From Malania oleifera (taxonomy: Eukaryota > Streptophyta > Magnoliopsida > Santalales > Ximeniaceae), in the NCBI RefSeq assembly GCF_029873635.1, contig NC_080428.1, forward strand, positions 64,165,957 to 64,229,956: a stretch of DNA of 64,000 bases. The letters run 5' to 3'. Position numbers and translations under genes: made by a program. The notes beneath the pieces are model-generated. The model had not been told where the DNA came from and did no database searches. It was given only the letters and a program-made list of their open reading frames with translations. Below are positions 35,333-45,957 of this stretch, piece after piece. Position 1 is the first letter of the stretch. Every line of letters begins with the position of its first letter.

Positions 35333-36056
35333 TTAAACGCAACGGTAATCGTATGACCTGGAAGTCACAGTTCGAGCCATGAAAACAATTTCTTGCAAAA
35401 ATGCAAGATAAGGCTGCGTATTATAGATTCACTGTGGTCCGCCCCTTCCTTGGACCTCGCATATGCGGGAGCTTTGTACATCGATCTGCCCTTTTTTTGT
35501 GTATTCATGTCATATAGGCTTGGAATTTAGATGTTTAATTTTCACGTATAATTCATATTTAGTTTCTGGTAAAGTAATTTGCACAAACAACAGTTTCTGA
35601 TGATAAGAACTTCAAAGAGGGGGTCCAAAAAATTAAATTCTTCTTATATTGACTAGTATAATACACAAATGCAGGAGCTACTATCGGTGCACAAACAGCA
35701 AATGCACAGTGAAGAAAAGAGTAGAGCGGTCCTCAGAAGACCCCTCCATTGTAATCACAACATACGAAGGCCAACACTGCCACCACACTATTGGGTTCCC
35801 CAGAGTTGCATACACTGCCCAGTTGAGTGCACCTCCATCTTTAAAATTTTATTATGATCAGGGAATGCAATTATCTGGAGATCCAAACAACTCTCTGAGT
35901 ACTATAGCACATTCACATAACCATCAAGGTCAAGGTGATAATCAAGCAGTAGAATCCAATTCCCAGACCGCTGTGCCAAGTACCACTCCTCACGAGGTTC
36001 CAACAGATGAGGGACTACTTGGGGACATTGTGCCTCCTGAAATGCGTAGCAGGTGA
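31253..36056 (+). CDS. WRKY57: WRKY transcription factor, group IIc, WRKY57-type (3 exons)
   Basis: Exons 31253-31662, 33159-33302 and 35675-36056 join in phase (410+144+382 nt) to give 311 residues plus TGA. Introns of 1496 and 2372 bp have GT-AG ends (GTGAGT/TTTGCAG; GTTTGT/AATGCAG). The N-terminus is acidic with [12 protein letters not shown] and a Ser-rich stretch. Exon 2 carries [20 protein letters not shown] and WRKYGQK; exon 3 completes the domain with a C-X4-C-X23-H-X-H zinc knuckle. The second intron splits the arginine codon of the PR before SYYRC, the conserved WRKY intron position. The C-terminus [14 protein letters not shown] and the N-terminal motif match what I know of WRKY57, a nuclear W-box-binding regulator linked in Arabidopsis to drought and senescence signalling. 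The length fits (Arabidopsis about 287 residues). No damage is seen; it appears to be the only intact gene here. Confidence 0.93.
33078..33103. repeat. (TA)n microsatellite in WRKY57 intron 1
   Basis: About 13 TA units some 55 bp before exon 2. Confidence 0.9.
35293..35329. repeat. (TA)n microsatellite at SINE 5' end
   Basis: About 18 TA units immediately before the SINE in intron 2. Confidence 0.9.
35330..35500 (+). mobile_element. tRNA-derived SINE, Au-like, in WRKY57 intron 2
   Basis: Contains a box-B-like AGTTCGAGCC, then the family landmarks TTGCAAAAATGCAAGATAAG, GGTCCGCCCCTTCCTTGGAC and GCGGGAGCTTTGTACATCG, ending in CTGCCC and a T run. These match the Au SINE family of angiosperms as I know it. 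Box A is poorly preserved. Same strand as the gene, about 175 bp before exon 3. Confidence 0.8.
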
Positions 36057-37183
36057 TGGATATGATCATTGATGAAGAGCAATTAATTTATGGTACACAC
36101 TAATTCCTCATGGTTTATTTTGATCAACCTCTAGCTAAGGATGACATGCTCTCTCTCTGAATCATGATTTAACTTGATTTTTTACTTTGAGTTTTAACTA
36201 GCCTAACACTTGCCCAAAAACCGGCACAAGCGTGCTGGCGGGGGTGCACATGGCACATGGAGAGAGAGAGTGAGAGGGAGAGAGAGAGTGAGTGAGGGAT
36301 TTATGTTGAAGAAGATGGTAGCTAGCTAGAAGCATTTGAATCTGAGTCCTAAATGGTTGCTAGCTAGCTAGATGCGTGGTGGCATAAGTATATATGGTTC
36401 TACTTCTATATATATACATATGCCTGCAGGGGTATTGAACTAGTACTGAAGCATGGAAATCCTTTATTGTGGTTATTGGAAATTTGGAGTGGGAGCTTAA
36501 AGTGTAATTGATTAATTTGTTATGTGAAATATATATTAAGGATATATATATATATATATATGGGGGGAGTACTCAAAAGATGGACAAAATGCTTCTTAAT
36601 TTATATGCCAGTGGTATATATATCTGAAATATGCAAGCGAGCTGATCTATATATATTCAATGCGTGTGTGACACAGAAGAAGGCAATTACACAATTTACA
36701 GCAGCATATTACATGTACAGTATTATTTCTTTAGGGTTTTTGTTGCTTGGAGGCATCCAACAAATTGGAAACTTGGAATGGGACTTGCTAACTACTGTGA
36801 TGATATGACAATGCATGGAAGATGCTGTCATGCGTATAATATTTACAAATGTATATATAATCTTTGTACTTCGTCCCTTGCATTTAATAATTGATTGATC
36901 TTTTTTTATTAATTATTTGAAAGATTATGAAGGAATATTCTTTTGTATTTTCTAGCATATCGAATGCAATGTTATATTTATATATATGAAGCATTTGGGG
37001 GTTATTGATTACACTATGCATACTTACATTATATATGGTGCATAATGAGGTAGATTGGCACTAGTGCCTCAAAATGATTAAATATTGCCAATTAAGGGGT
37101 TATAGGAGAAACCCAGGATGCATGGCCCTTAACGAAATGAAAATTTTAATTTAGTGGACATGTGGATAATATAGGATATATAT

Positions 37184-37219
<36 letters not shown>

Positions 37220-37648
37220 TGATAAATGATAGGTCGGTTGTTGTGGTGTAAACTGGGTATACTTGGTTTCATTGTTGGCCATATAATGTACACACACACA
37301 CACACACACATGTCATGATATGTAACGTGGGTTGTATTGGTTGGCTTATCTTATCCTATTACTTCATATTTAATTGTTTTTGGACTGACTTTCTTCTCAT
37401 TTTAATAAAAAATATTTTAAAATAGCTCTAACTGAACAAATTTTTTTTTTTTTTTTCAAATTGATGTCTCAAAAAACATTGGCTCATCTAGCGGTCATTA
37501 AACAAAAAAAGGCTTAATAGATTAATATTTTTTAATGTAGACGAGTCTTTTATTGGTTGACATGTGGCCAGTAAATGCTATTTGGTGTAGCGTTTTTTTT
37601 ATTATCTAAAAAACACTTATTTATTCGACGCCTTTTTTATGTCCAATG
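36057..37648 (+). other. WRKY57 3' flank and intergenic DNA
   Basis: Presumed 3' UTR directly after the stop, then AT-rich sequence with GA-rich (36260-36300) and (TA)n (36542-36560) stretches. (TG)n at 37184-37218 and (CA)n at 37290-37309 could pair as an imperfect hairpin. Open frames here are short and I support none as genes. Confidence 0.5.
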
Positions 37649-37960
37649 CTGGCCGAGAAATGGCGAGAACTGCAGGAGGTCAAAGCCCTTGACGTCACCT
37701 TCTACCTCTAGATGCAGGAGGCCATGGCTGCCTCTCTCACTCTTCATCGCTCCTTTTCCTCGCCTGCCCCTTCGGCCGCTATATACAACGAAGATGACGA
37801 TGATTTTTCAAGCTTAGTGGTGCTTTAGGTTGTGGACGTAGCAAGGTTTGAGCAAGAATGCAGATATTGTGAGTACGTCGAATCCATGGTGCGGGGCGCG
37901 ACGAATGATCTTAGGTGCCATCGCACGCATAAGGCCGACATCCAAGGTTGTTCAAGTGAG
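37649..37960 (+). pseudogene. RBR-type ubiquitin-ligase-related pseudogene, 5' part
   Basis: The frame starting CTG at 37649 reads a protein-like sequence with a QEAMAASL segment, an acidic DDDDFSSL stretch, ARFEQE and a Cys/His-containing part (CRYCEYVESM, CHRTH). It is interrupted by two TAG stops (about 37709 and 37826), each one C-to-T change from glutamine. The pattern resembles the N-terminus of plant RBR/RNase-H-like ubiquitin-ligase proteins. It continues in frame at 39666 once the inserted element and one target duplication are ignored. No introns are visible, so it may be a retrocopy or one exon. Confidence 0.5.
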
Positions 37961-38058
37961 TGTTAACATCGGAGGAGCCCATGAGTGGACTTGATACACA
38001 TATGTGAACATCAATTTGACATAAAAGTTTAAGCCTATTGAGTCTTGGGTCCACCCAT

Positions 38059-38837
38059 TGATGCGAACCTCAAACGATACGCTTTGAGACCCAACAAACA
38101 ATGTTGGAATGCTTGCCCAAGAAAGTTAAAATTTAGATTTTTGGATAGATATGAATGGTAGACCTCGACTCGTTGTTTACGACAAACAAGAACTTTGGTA
38201 TATACGACCTCAACCCGTTGTTTGGTGCGAAACACGAACCTTGGTATAAGGAAGACGTCACAAACGGTGGTGGAAAGCTGTTTGATAAGTCATTGGTGAA
38301 CGCCACGGGAAATCTCAATAAGTTCGAAAAGTTCTTCAAAAGAATCAAGAAGAAACAAAGCCTCAAAGCCTCACATTTTTATTTCATTCTCCTTCTTACA
38401 ATGGTGAGATATATATAGCTAATATGGGAAACAAGGACATTAAACACTTAACAATTCCCACACAAACATGGGAGACAAGAACATTAAATACTTAACAATT
38501 CCCATACAAATATGGGAGACAAGGACATTAAATATACCAACTTACTAGACACATTAATGACTCTCACAACTTACTAAAAACCTATGCAAGCTAAGTTGCC
38601 TTGCAATACACCGTTAAGTCAAATCCCGTATTTGAATTAGCACACAATTAAGTTTAGTAGGTCTTCATCTTTCTTTGGGCCAAGCTTGGAGTGTCCCATT
38701 TTTGAATAAGCCCAAATATCTTGAATCAGCCTATGAAGTATTTTTTTTTTTTTTTTATCTTCTTGGATCTCGCTCTGATGATAGGCCCAACTGAAACATA
38801 TAATGGATCCTTCCATGGTACTTATTGATTCTCATCA
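38059..38837 (-). mobile_element. Solo LTR (779 bp) nested in the small element's LTR
   Basis: Perfect 5-bp duplications CCCAT at 38054-38058 and 38838-38842. The ends are inverted TGATG...CATCA. On the minus strand it carries 44-bp tandem repeats in U3, a TATA-like stretch (about 38408-38416) and AATAAAAATG downstream, the usual LTR promoter/poly(A) layout. The superfamily is probably copia from its size and end bases, but this is not proven. Confidence 0.8.
38424..38545. repeat. 44-bp tandem repeat
   Basis: Nearly three copies (starts near 38424, 38468, 38512) of a unit beginning ATGGGAGACAAGGACATTAA. It lies upstream of the promoter on the LTR-sense strand. Confidence 0.85.
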
Positions 38838-38959
38838 CCCATGTATATAAGCACCCATCATCCACTCAAATTTTTCAATGTGGGACAAACTCACAAGTAG
38901 AATTCTCAACAATCTCCCCCTAACTTGTGAGTTCCAACTGCTCCCTCTTGAACAAAAAT

Positions 38960-39465
38960 CATCTTCCTTATGGGAGTAAGCTCAATTTCCCAATAATTGC
39001 TCAAGTAGGTCTTACCACTGGCGCCTTATGTGCCTCAGATTGCATTCCACGTGCCTTTGAACCAATCCTACCTTCCATGTCTTGATCCTATTTGGATCTA
39101 TCCTAAGCCTAGATGATCCTTATTGGTCTCAGTCACACACTTGATCCTCCAACTGTTAGCACATTAAGAGAATTAGTTTCATGTTTTAACTTTTACGACG
39201 TCACTCATAAATCGTCTCCCTTATGGGAGTAAGTCCAATTTTCCAACAGTTGCCCAAGTGGACCTTATTACTAGCGCCTTACATGTCTCGGATTGCATTC
39301 CACATGCCTCCGAACCAATCCCACCTTTCACGTCTTGACTCTATTCGGATCCATCCTAGGCCTAAATGATCTTTATTGGTCTCAGTCACACACTTGGTCC
39401 TTCAATTGTTAGCACGTCAGGAGAATTAATTTCACGTTCCAACTTTTACGATGATGTCACTCATT
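38960..39465. repeat. 253-bp tandem duplication in the small LTR element
   Basis: Two diverged copies (about 38960-39212 and 39213-39465) aligned by TTATGGGAGTAAG, GGATTGCATTCCAC-like and GGTCTCAGTCACACACTTG landmarks. They make up almost the whole internal region. Confidence 0.85.
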
Positions 39466-39665
39466 CAAAGTAATGAACTGTTAGCTTTAATACCACTTGT
39501 TAGCACTAGAGTAGCCCATGAGTGGGCTTGATCAACATGGGTGAACACCAACTTGACCCAAAAGTTTAAGCTTATTGGGTCTTAGGTCCAAACCATGTAT
39601 ATAAGTACCCATCATTCACTCAAATTTTTCAATGTGAGATAAATTTACAAGTGAAATTCTCAACA

Positions 39666-39812
39666 GCGAGGGGGTGGAAAGCAAGGCGTGCTTCCGACTG
39701 TACTTGAAAGGGCTAGTGAGTGAAGAAATTGTCGGAGAATCAATAATAATGATTGTGGGGTTGGGATTGCGATTGAATGCCTCAATACCACTCTTATTTT
39801 GGACTTGAAATG
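39666..39812 (+). pseudogene. RBR-type ubiquitin-ligase-related pseudogene, 3' part
   Basis: Continues the frame of 37649-37960 with ACFRLYLKGLVSEE, a segment resembling the conserved YFKGLVSEE-type motif before the RNase-H-like domain of this plant family, then a hydrophobic IMIVGLGLRLN stretch. It ends at TGA near 39810. Downstream similarity fades. Assignment is from motif memory and should be checked by a protein search. Confidence 0.5.
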
Positions 39813-40227
39813 AGTCCTACTTTTCTGTGATGACAACCTCATCTGCTCATACATAACTTACTTTGCTCCTCCTCATCTTCTTCGTCTTCTTGTTTTTCCT
39901 ACATTGATGTTTAAGGTTTGCTCCTCCCAGATTAAAAATGCTAATCCATTCAACATCTTTGTTTAGTAAATGTGGCATAGACTAGCATTTTTTGGAATAC
40001 ATCAATTTGAGAAAAAATATTTAGTCCAAACTATTTTAAAATAATTTTTATGAAAATAATAATAATAAAATAAGAAAAACTCTTAGGACTATCCTGCGCA
40101 CAGACACATTATTACTCCACTTTATATAGCTGTTTAATAATTAATTTCGAACCCCGAAGAACTGAAAGCAACCTTTTTTTGGGTGCAATATATGCATGTG
40201 GTTGGGGGCAACTTCAATCTAGATTAA

Positions 40228-40284
<57 letters not shown>

Positions 40285-40303
40285 TCTCCTCTATTTTTTT
40301 TTT
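39813..40303. other. Intergenic, AT-rich
   Basis: No gene seen. It includes a (TA)n tract at 40227-40281, one of the longest in the window. Confidence 0.6.
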
Positions 40304-40330
40304 ATTTTAAAAACCCAACTTTATTAATAA

Positions 40331-40363
40331 CTCTTACTTATGGCGGAAGAAAACCGTGGTTAC
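40331..40363 (-). promoter_or_regulatory. Conserved 3'-end module, copy 4
   Basis: Minus-strand copy within the LINE-like 3' end, with AATAAAG shortly after it. Confidence 0.6.
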
Positions 40364-40496
40364 AAATATGTCACAAGAGATTTACAAATAAACAAGAAAA
40401 ACCATCCCGGACAACAAAATCAATACAAGCCTAATAAAACTCGTACGCTTATCCAACTAAAACAAACTAAACAAGATCATATGAATGAAAACAAAA

Positions 40497-40560
<64 letters not shown>

Positions 40561-40563
40561 CAA

Positions 40564-40607
<44 letters not shown>

Positions 40608-40652
40608 TCTCAATTTTTTTTTTATTATAAAAAAACCCAACTTTATTAATAA

Positions 40653-40685
40653 TCCTTACTTATGGTGGTGGAAAACCGTGGTTAC
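40653..40685 (-). promoter_or_regulatory. Conserved 3'-end module, copy 5
   Basis: As copy 4, in the second tandem unit, with GGTGG in place of GGCGG. Confidence 0.6.
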
Positions 40686-40821
40686 AAACATGTCACAAGA
40701 GATTTACAAATAAACAAGAAAAACCATCTCGAGCAACAAAATCAATACAAGCCTAAAAAAACCTGTACCCTTATCTAACTAAAACAAACTAAACAAGATC
40801 ATTTGAATGAAAACAAAACAA

Positions 40822-40823
<2 letters not shown>

Positions 40824-40904
<81 letters not shown>
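40824..40904. repeat. Palindromic compound microsatellite (CA)n(TA)n(TG)n
   Basis: About 15 CA, 10 TA and 16 TG units form a nearly perfect inverted repeat of roughly 80 bp centred near 40863. Confidence 0.9.
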
Positions 40905-40906
<2 letters not shown>

Positions 40907-40910
<4 letters not shown>

Positions 40911-41247
40911 AAAGCTTGATATATATTGTTGACTTACAACCTAATAGTTTAAGTTTCTAACGAAAATGGTAATCTAACATGATATCAAAGGCAAGTTACT
41001 AGGAGGTCTTGGATTCTAATCTCATCGCTCTCGTTTATTTTATGTTATTTAAAAAAAAAATTGTATTTCCTATCATGGGTGTTATTTTTTGTTATTTATC
41101 GTGTGTTTATCCCTATCATGAGTCTTATTTATCGTGTATTTATCTCTCAACGTACTACAAGATTGCAAGTGGGGGGAGTGTTAAAGTTTGATATATATTA
41201 TTGACTCACAATCTAACCACTTAACCTTTTAGATAAAGTGACAATCT

Positions 41248-41251
<4 letters not shown>
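40907..41251 (+). mobile_element. TRIM retrotransposon, 345 bp
   Basis: Two 73-bp LTRs (40907-40979 and 41179-41251), both running TGTTAAAG to CTAACA. A primer-binding-like TGATATCAAAGGC directly follows the first LTR (decayed tRNA-Met type) and a purine tract GTGGGGGGAG (41169-41178) directly precedes the second. The ~200-bp interior has no coding capacity. The flanks are microsatellites, so the target duplication cannot be recognised. Confidence 0.85.
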
Positions 41252-41290
<39 letters not shown>

Positions 41291-44200
41291 CACATGCACA
41301 CATGGCTTATTTGAAATTAAAGGCCATTATATATATTTTGATTTAACTACTGCATTAGGCTGATTAGAAACGATTTTCATTGTTTTTTAGAAAAAAATAG
41401 TAGCGTGGTAATAAAAATGGCCAAATCTGGAACACCACTATATTATTCTATAGATCCCATCAGTTCCTGGGTTGGACCTGTTCAGACTCTTTCCCCCTAC
41501 TTTCGGTTTTGGGACGTCCTTTTTATGAAAAAATAATTATGTACTACTGTTGAGTAGGTTTGACGTAAGCATGCAGGGTATGGGAGATCTTAGTAGGGGG
41601 TGAGGTTTGCAAATAGCACGAAGATGGGGGAGGGGGGCAAAAAGAAAAAAAGGAGGAAGAGGGCCAAAGAAAAGGAGGGACAGAGGTCTGGAAGAGTTGC
41701 GTGAAGTTCGATGTTGCTTCAGAGTCAGCAGACATATGGCTTTTTGGATGGGGAGAGAAGATGAGTTGGGAGTAGGGTCTTTTTTTTTTTGGCCTTTCGT
41801 TATTTTTAAACCTGTCCTCTTTTTATTCCGCTTTTGGGGTTCATGCATGCATGCATGCCCCCATGGATTATTACTCAGCATGCAATTCAACAGCCACTCT
41901 TCAGTTTTGCTCCAGTACACTTTTGTCCATTTATATATATACACACACACTCTCTCTCCATCCATGCTTCCTCCATCTATACTATACATATATATATATA
42001 TATATTATACATATGGATTATATAATGTCATGGGTGATGAAGGAAGGAATAGAATAAAGCAAACGTGAAATCCTAATTCAACAGATTGATGACTGGTGTC
42101 TGGTGGTGGGATTTCCACTTGTCCTTTCTCTCTTCTCTCATTTTCCTACACTTTTTTTAAAAAAAAAAAAAAAAGGTTAATTAATCATCTTGTAGAAAAA
42201 TTATGTATATGCATGTTCTAACTCTGTGTGTATTCATGTATATCTTGGATGCTGATTGGTACATCTGCAGGGAACGCGTCAAAGATTATGCGTCCTAGAT
42301 TTTATACACGTGTAATGATGGGAGTTATTATATATATACAGTCACACACACACACACACACCAATTAGGCTTCAAAACTTTACCTTTCTATACATTATTG
42401 AATATCAAACTATATAACATAAAATAATGCACCAAAAAGAATTGCACTCACAGCACTTGTCCCTATTTCAAACTTTTCTTTTATTGGATCTTAATAATTA
42501 ATGAAAAGGGAATATAGTTTGTTCTACTATTTTCTTAAATATTTTATTAATGTATTAATTATGAACAAGTTGGAGAAAATCATCACCTTTGTTCGGTTGG
42601 ATTTTAACTTTACAAGTTGTGACTGAATATGAATCCCTTAAACCGTTTCACATGAATTGATTTTTTTTTTTTTTTCTGAAAAGATATTCTTCAAATTGAT
42701 TCGTCATATCTCGATCTTGATTAGGGTACGCAGTTATAGTAAGAAAAATTTTATTAGAGTTAAATATGATAACTTGCGAAAGAATCAATCCATAATCTAT
42801 TCCTTGCCTTCATCCATGCATAACTTTTTGTTATTAATCTATTTTTGTATAAACTTTAACTTTTTAACCATAGTCTGTCTTTCTTTTGTATAACATCTAA
42901 TGAGTGCTGTACCTCCAAAAAGACCACCTAAATATAAATTTAATTGGAATATATAGAATCCATTTAAAATTTCATATCCTCTAACCATTTCCTCCAATTG
43001 ATTCCAATATAACCTCCTTTTAGTCAGTGGGATCATCTTTATGTTGATGTTATTTGCAGCTAATAGTTCTCAATATTCTCATGAAAACATTCATCTAGCA
43101 AAGAACCTTATGTGCTCCTACTAAATCTTTGAGGATCAATTTCATCGATTTACTTTCATTATAATAGCAGTTTTTAGTCTTTTGGTGTTGATATGTGGTT
43201 GCAAACCTCTAAAATATTTCATTATAGTGAGTGATATGAGAAATATATAATATGTTTGTTCTCTACTATTTTGTTTTACCTAATGGCTCGCTTAATTAAT
43301 TGTATCAACTGAATGCTTTTCCCTGCCAATAACCATGAATTTAACATCAACGAGTAGTTTAATTGAGATGGTTATTTTGTAAAGATGGATGACTTGCAAC
43401 TTCTTAGGTGGTGGTATTCTACACTCCACCAACTTTATATGCTTGATCTCTCCATTATTATTTGAAGATGATTCTAAATGAAGATCACCATTAAGATTCT
43501 TATTTGCATCTTAGTATTTGATACCGTAGTAGTCTCACAGGCAGAACCAAAATATGTTTGATATGAAAACAATTTTAATAAGAATTAGTGAGAAGCGAAT
43601 AATCAGGAAGTGAATTAAGGACTTAAGTCTAAGTTTCCCCTTAAAAAACATAACAAGAATGGAGAATAAGGTGAGATTAGAAGAAAAATTGAAAGTAGGT
43701 GCAAAATTAGATTAAATCAAGAGAGAGAGAGAGGAATTGTGGGAGATATATAGTAATTAAGAATTATAAAGGTGTAGGAGTTTAATTGTAGTAAACTAAA
43801 ATAGATGAAAAAATATTATGAATATTGTTAAGCTACAACTGAACAATTAATTAAATTGCTAATTAAGATGTTGAATGAATTAATTGTTGAGACTATATAT
43901 ATACATGTGTGTGTGTCTATATATATCATGGTAGTGTTTGAGTTAAAGTTACCATCGTGGTAGAAAGGCATTAATTTAGAATATTATTTTGTCGAAATAG
44001 GATAGATAATAACTTTAACTCAAACACTACCATTTTATTGCACTAAAAGCTCCCTCTAGAATAGGGATAAAGTTATCAAGTGATAAAGATATATCCTTCC
44101 TAATCTATAATTGATAAACAATGTAAATATAAGATTTGCTAGTAACAAGTCCTAATCCTTTACTATCAGCTGTCCTTATTTTTATTTTTAACTATTAAGT

Positions 44201-44607
44201 TTATCTTTTAATTTGAGCAATAATGATTGAGGGTTCGTTCTGTTGTGCTTATGTTATATCTAGTGAAGAACATTGAGGATTTGATCACTCTAACTTGCTG
44301 AGACATTCATTTTCCTCTTGGGTAGTGCAGATATTATATAACAACAATATATTTTTATCTTTTTTAATTTAAATGTAAAACCTGCTATTATGTTTATAAT
44401 TGTATATATGTTTTAGTCCTTTTACTACCTCTTTATATTTATAGTCCAAATTTTAATAAAGAATAACTTGATGTCTTCTATGCAAATATATTAAAATAGA
44501 CTTCCATCATATCTCTCAATCATAAATTTTTAGAATTTTTGGAAATTTTAATTTTAAAATTCATGAAGAATCATTCTATTTGTTATTATATACCTAATTA
44601 TCATATT

Positions 44608-44652
<45 letters not shown>

Positions 44653-44977
44653 GTAAGATATACCTCTTTTCTTTCTTCACTTATTACTTTTCCCTTTTAT
44701 ATTCTTAGATACTATTTAGGAGAATGAATTTAAGATTTTGGATTTAAATTTGTGTGAAATGTAAGAAATTTAATACAATTTGATTCAAATTTCATGTCCC
44801 AAATGTGGGATTTATTCCTTTATTTTAATTTGAAATTTATTATTACTAAAATAAATGAAATTTGGTTTTAATATAATGTATTCCTAGACGAGACCATTTT
44901 GTAGAAAATTAATATCTTTAAATAAAGGTAAAAATTCTCATTAACAAACAACTTGGATTGGGATCCAATCTATAACC
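41252..44977. other. Intergenic, AT-rich, unassigned
   Basis: Several open frames of 60-150 codons occur (for example 41607-42068 and 42839-43036 minus), but they cross microsatellites or show no recognisable domain. (CT)n lies at 44611-44650 and (TA)n at 41251-41286. I support no gene here. Confidence 0.5.
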
Positions 44978-45310
44978 CTAGAGAAGAACATAGTTGTAAC
45001 CAAGATAACAAAACTCTAACCAACATAACAGACAATTAAGTATTTTAGAGAGAGTAATTGAAGCAGGTGAATGAATGTCCTTGAAAACCCTTTGATTGCA
45101 TCCTTCCACACCTCCTAGGCCACAACTGTCATTAAAGAATAAGAAGTAACCTAATGTAAACTGTAGACATGAAGTAGTGAGTTCCATATGATTCTTCTAG
45201 TGTATTTATGATGTAGCAATATATAGATGTTCAACTGATTCATCGCTTTGTTTACAAAGAATTCAAATGGGCCGACAGTGATGATCCATCCTTTTGCACT
45301 AAGCTAGAGG
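44978..45310 (-). pseudogene. Possible LINE reverse-transcriptase tail (zf-RVT-like)
   Basis: The minus strand reads fragments (NQLNIYILLHHKYTRRIIWNSL, then EVWKDAIKGF) resembling the zinc-binding region near the C-terminus of plant L1-type LINE polyproteins. It has several stops, and the zinc ligands are not all recognisable. Low confidence. Confidence 0.3.
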
Positions 45311-45957
45311 AAAAGGGAGATTTTGCTGGGTATTAATGGGCTTGGGAAAGACTAATACAGAAAGGCTCTGCTTAGACTAAAGCTCTGTTTGATGAGCTAA
45401 TCATAAAGATATACTTGACAAAGAAAATAAGGCCTTCAGCAGGAGCCCACAAACTGCAATCAGCCTTCAAAGGGGATAGCTTCACAGAGTAAAGAATATT
45501 TAGTTAATTAAGCAAAGATAATTGCCGTCTCCCCCTAGGATTTCTAGAAAGAATCATATCCCAAAAGATAATCGTGCTAGAGGCGTCTCTTTAAATCACC
45601 TTAAATACTTTAATCGTTTTATTTGCATCAATGGAGAAAAGCTGAGGATATTGATCTTTGTATGCAAATAAACTAATATTTATATGCTGTCATGTGTACA
45701 ACTTGAAAAATATATGGAAGTATCAAACTTTTGTATTGAATTTAGTAATTAAGAGTTGCTACATATGTTAGAGTTATTTGTATAAGCAATTGTTGCATCA
45801 TAATTCATGTCTAGTCGTCATAAGTTTTTGCATCCTATCACTAATTGAGTCAAACTTAATGTTTTCTTTCTAAACTGAAGTGAAGTTTTTTAAGTCAAAA
45901 TAATTTAATTAACCTTCATCTGTCCTATCAAAATTGAGCAACATTGAGTATAATAAA
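45311..45957. other. Intergenic, unassigned
   Basis: No gene or repeat recognised; it may continue the LINE remnant on the left. Confidence 0.4.

Larger units (their letters stand above)
37961..39665 (-). mobile_element. Small non-coding LTR element (TRIM/LARD-like), minus
   Basis: Target duplications GTGAG (37956-37960) and GCGAG (39666-39670). LTRs: 37961-38058 plus 38843-38911 (167 bp after removing a nested insertion) and 39498-39665 (168 bp), running TGTTGAGAATT to GCTAACA on the minus strand. The primer-binding site TGGTATTAAAGCT (minus) is at 39483-39495 and a purine tract AGGGGGAGAT (minus) lies at about 38912-38921. The internal region (38912-39497) has no coding potential, so it must have moved using enzymes from another element. 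Confidence 0.85.
40304..40860 (-). repeat. Two tandem copies of a LINE-like 3' end
   Basis: 40304-40500 and 40620-40822 are about 90% alike. On the minus strand each contains the conserved 3'-end module, then AATAAAGTTGGG and an A-rich tail (T run on plus), the look of a polyadenylated retroposon 3' terminus. Each copy is followed on its right by (CA)n and (TA)n tracts, so the duplicated unit (about 318 bp) includes the microsatellite. Confidence 0.7.

Noticed and set aside
37961-39665. Cassandra-type TRIM with a 5S rRNA promoter
   Set aside because: The LTRs lack recognisable 5S-like box A/intermediate element/box C text.
40340-40630. 96-codon open frame
   Set aside because: Mostly HTHTHT and YIYIYI from CA and TA microsatellites.
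41607-42068. 153-codon open frame on the plus strand
   Set aside because: It runs through purine-rich, (CT)n, (CA)n and (TA)n stretches and has no recognisable domain.
42839-43560. Minus-strand protein-like fragments around 43 kb
   Set aside because: Short open pieces with no motif I can name; an old transposon relic is possible but unsupported.
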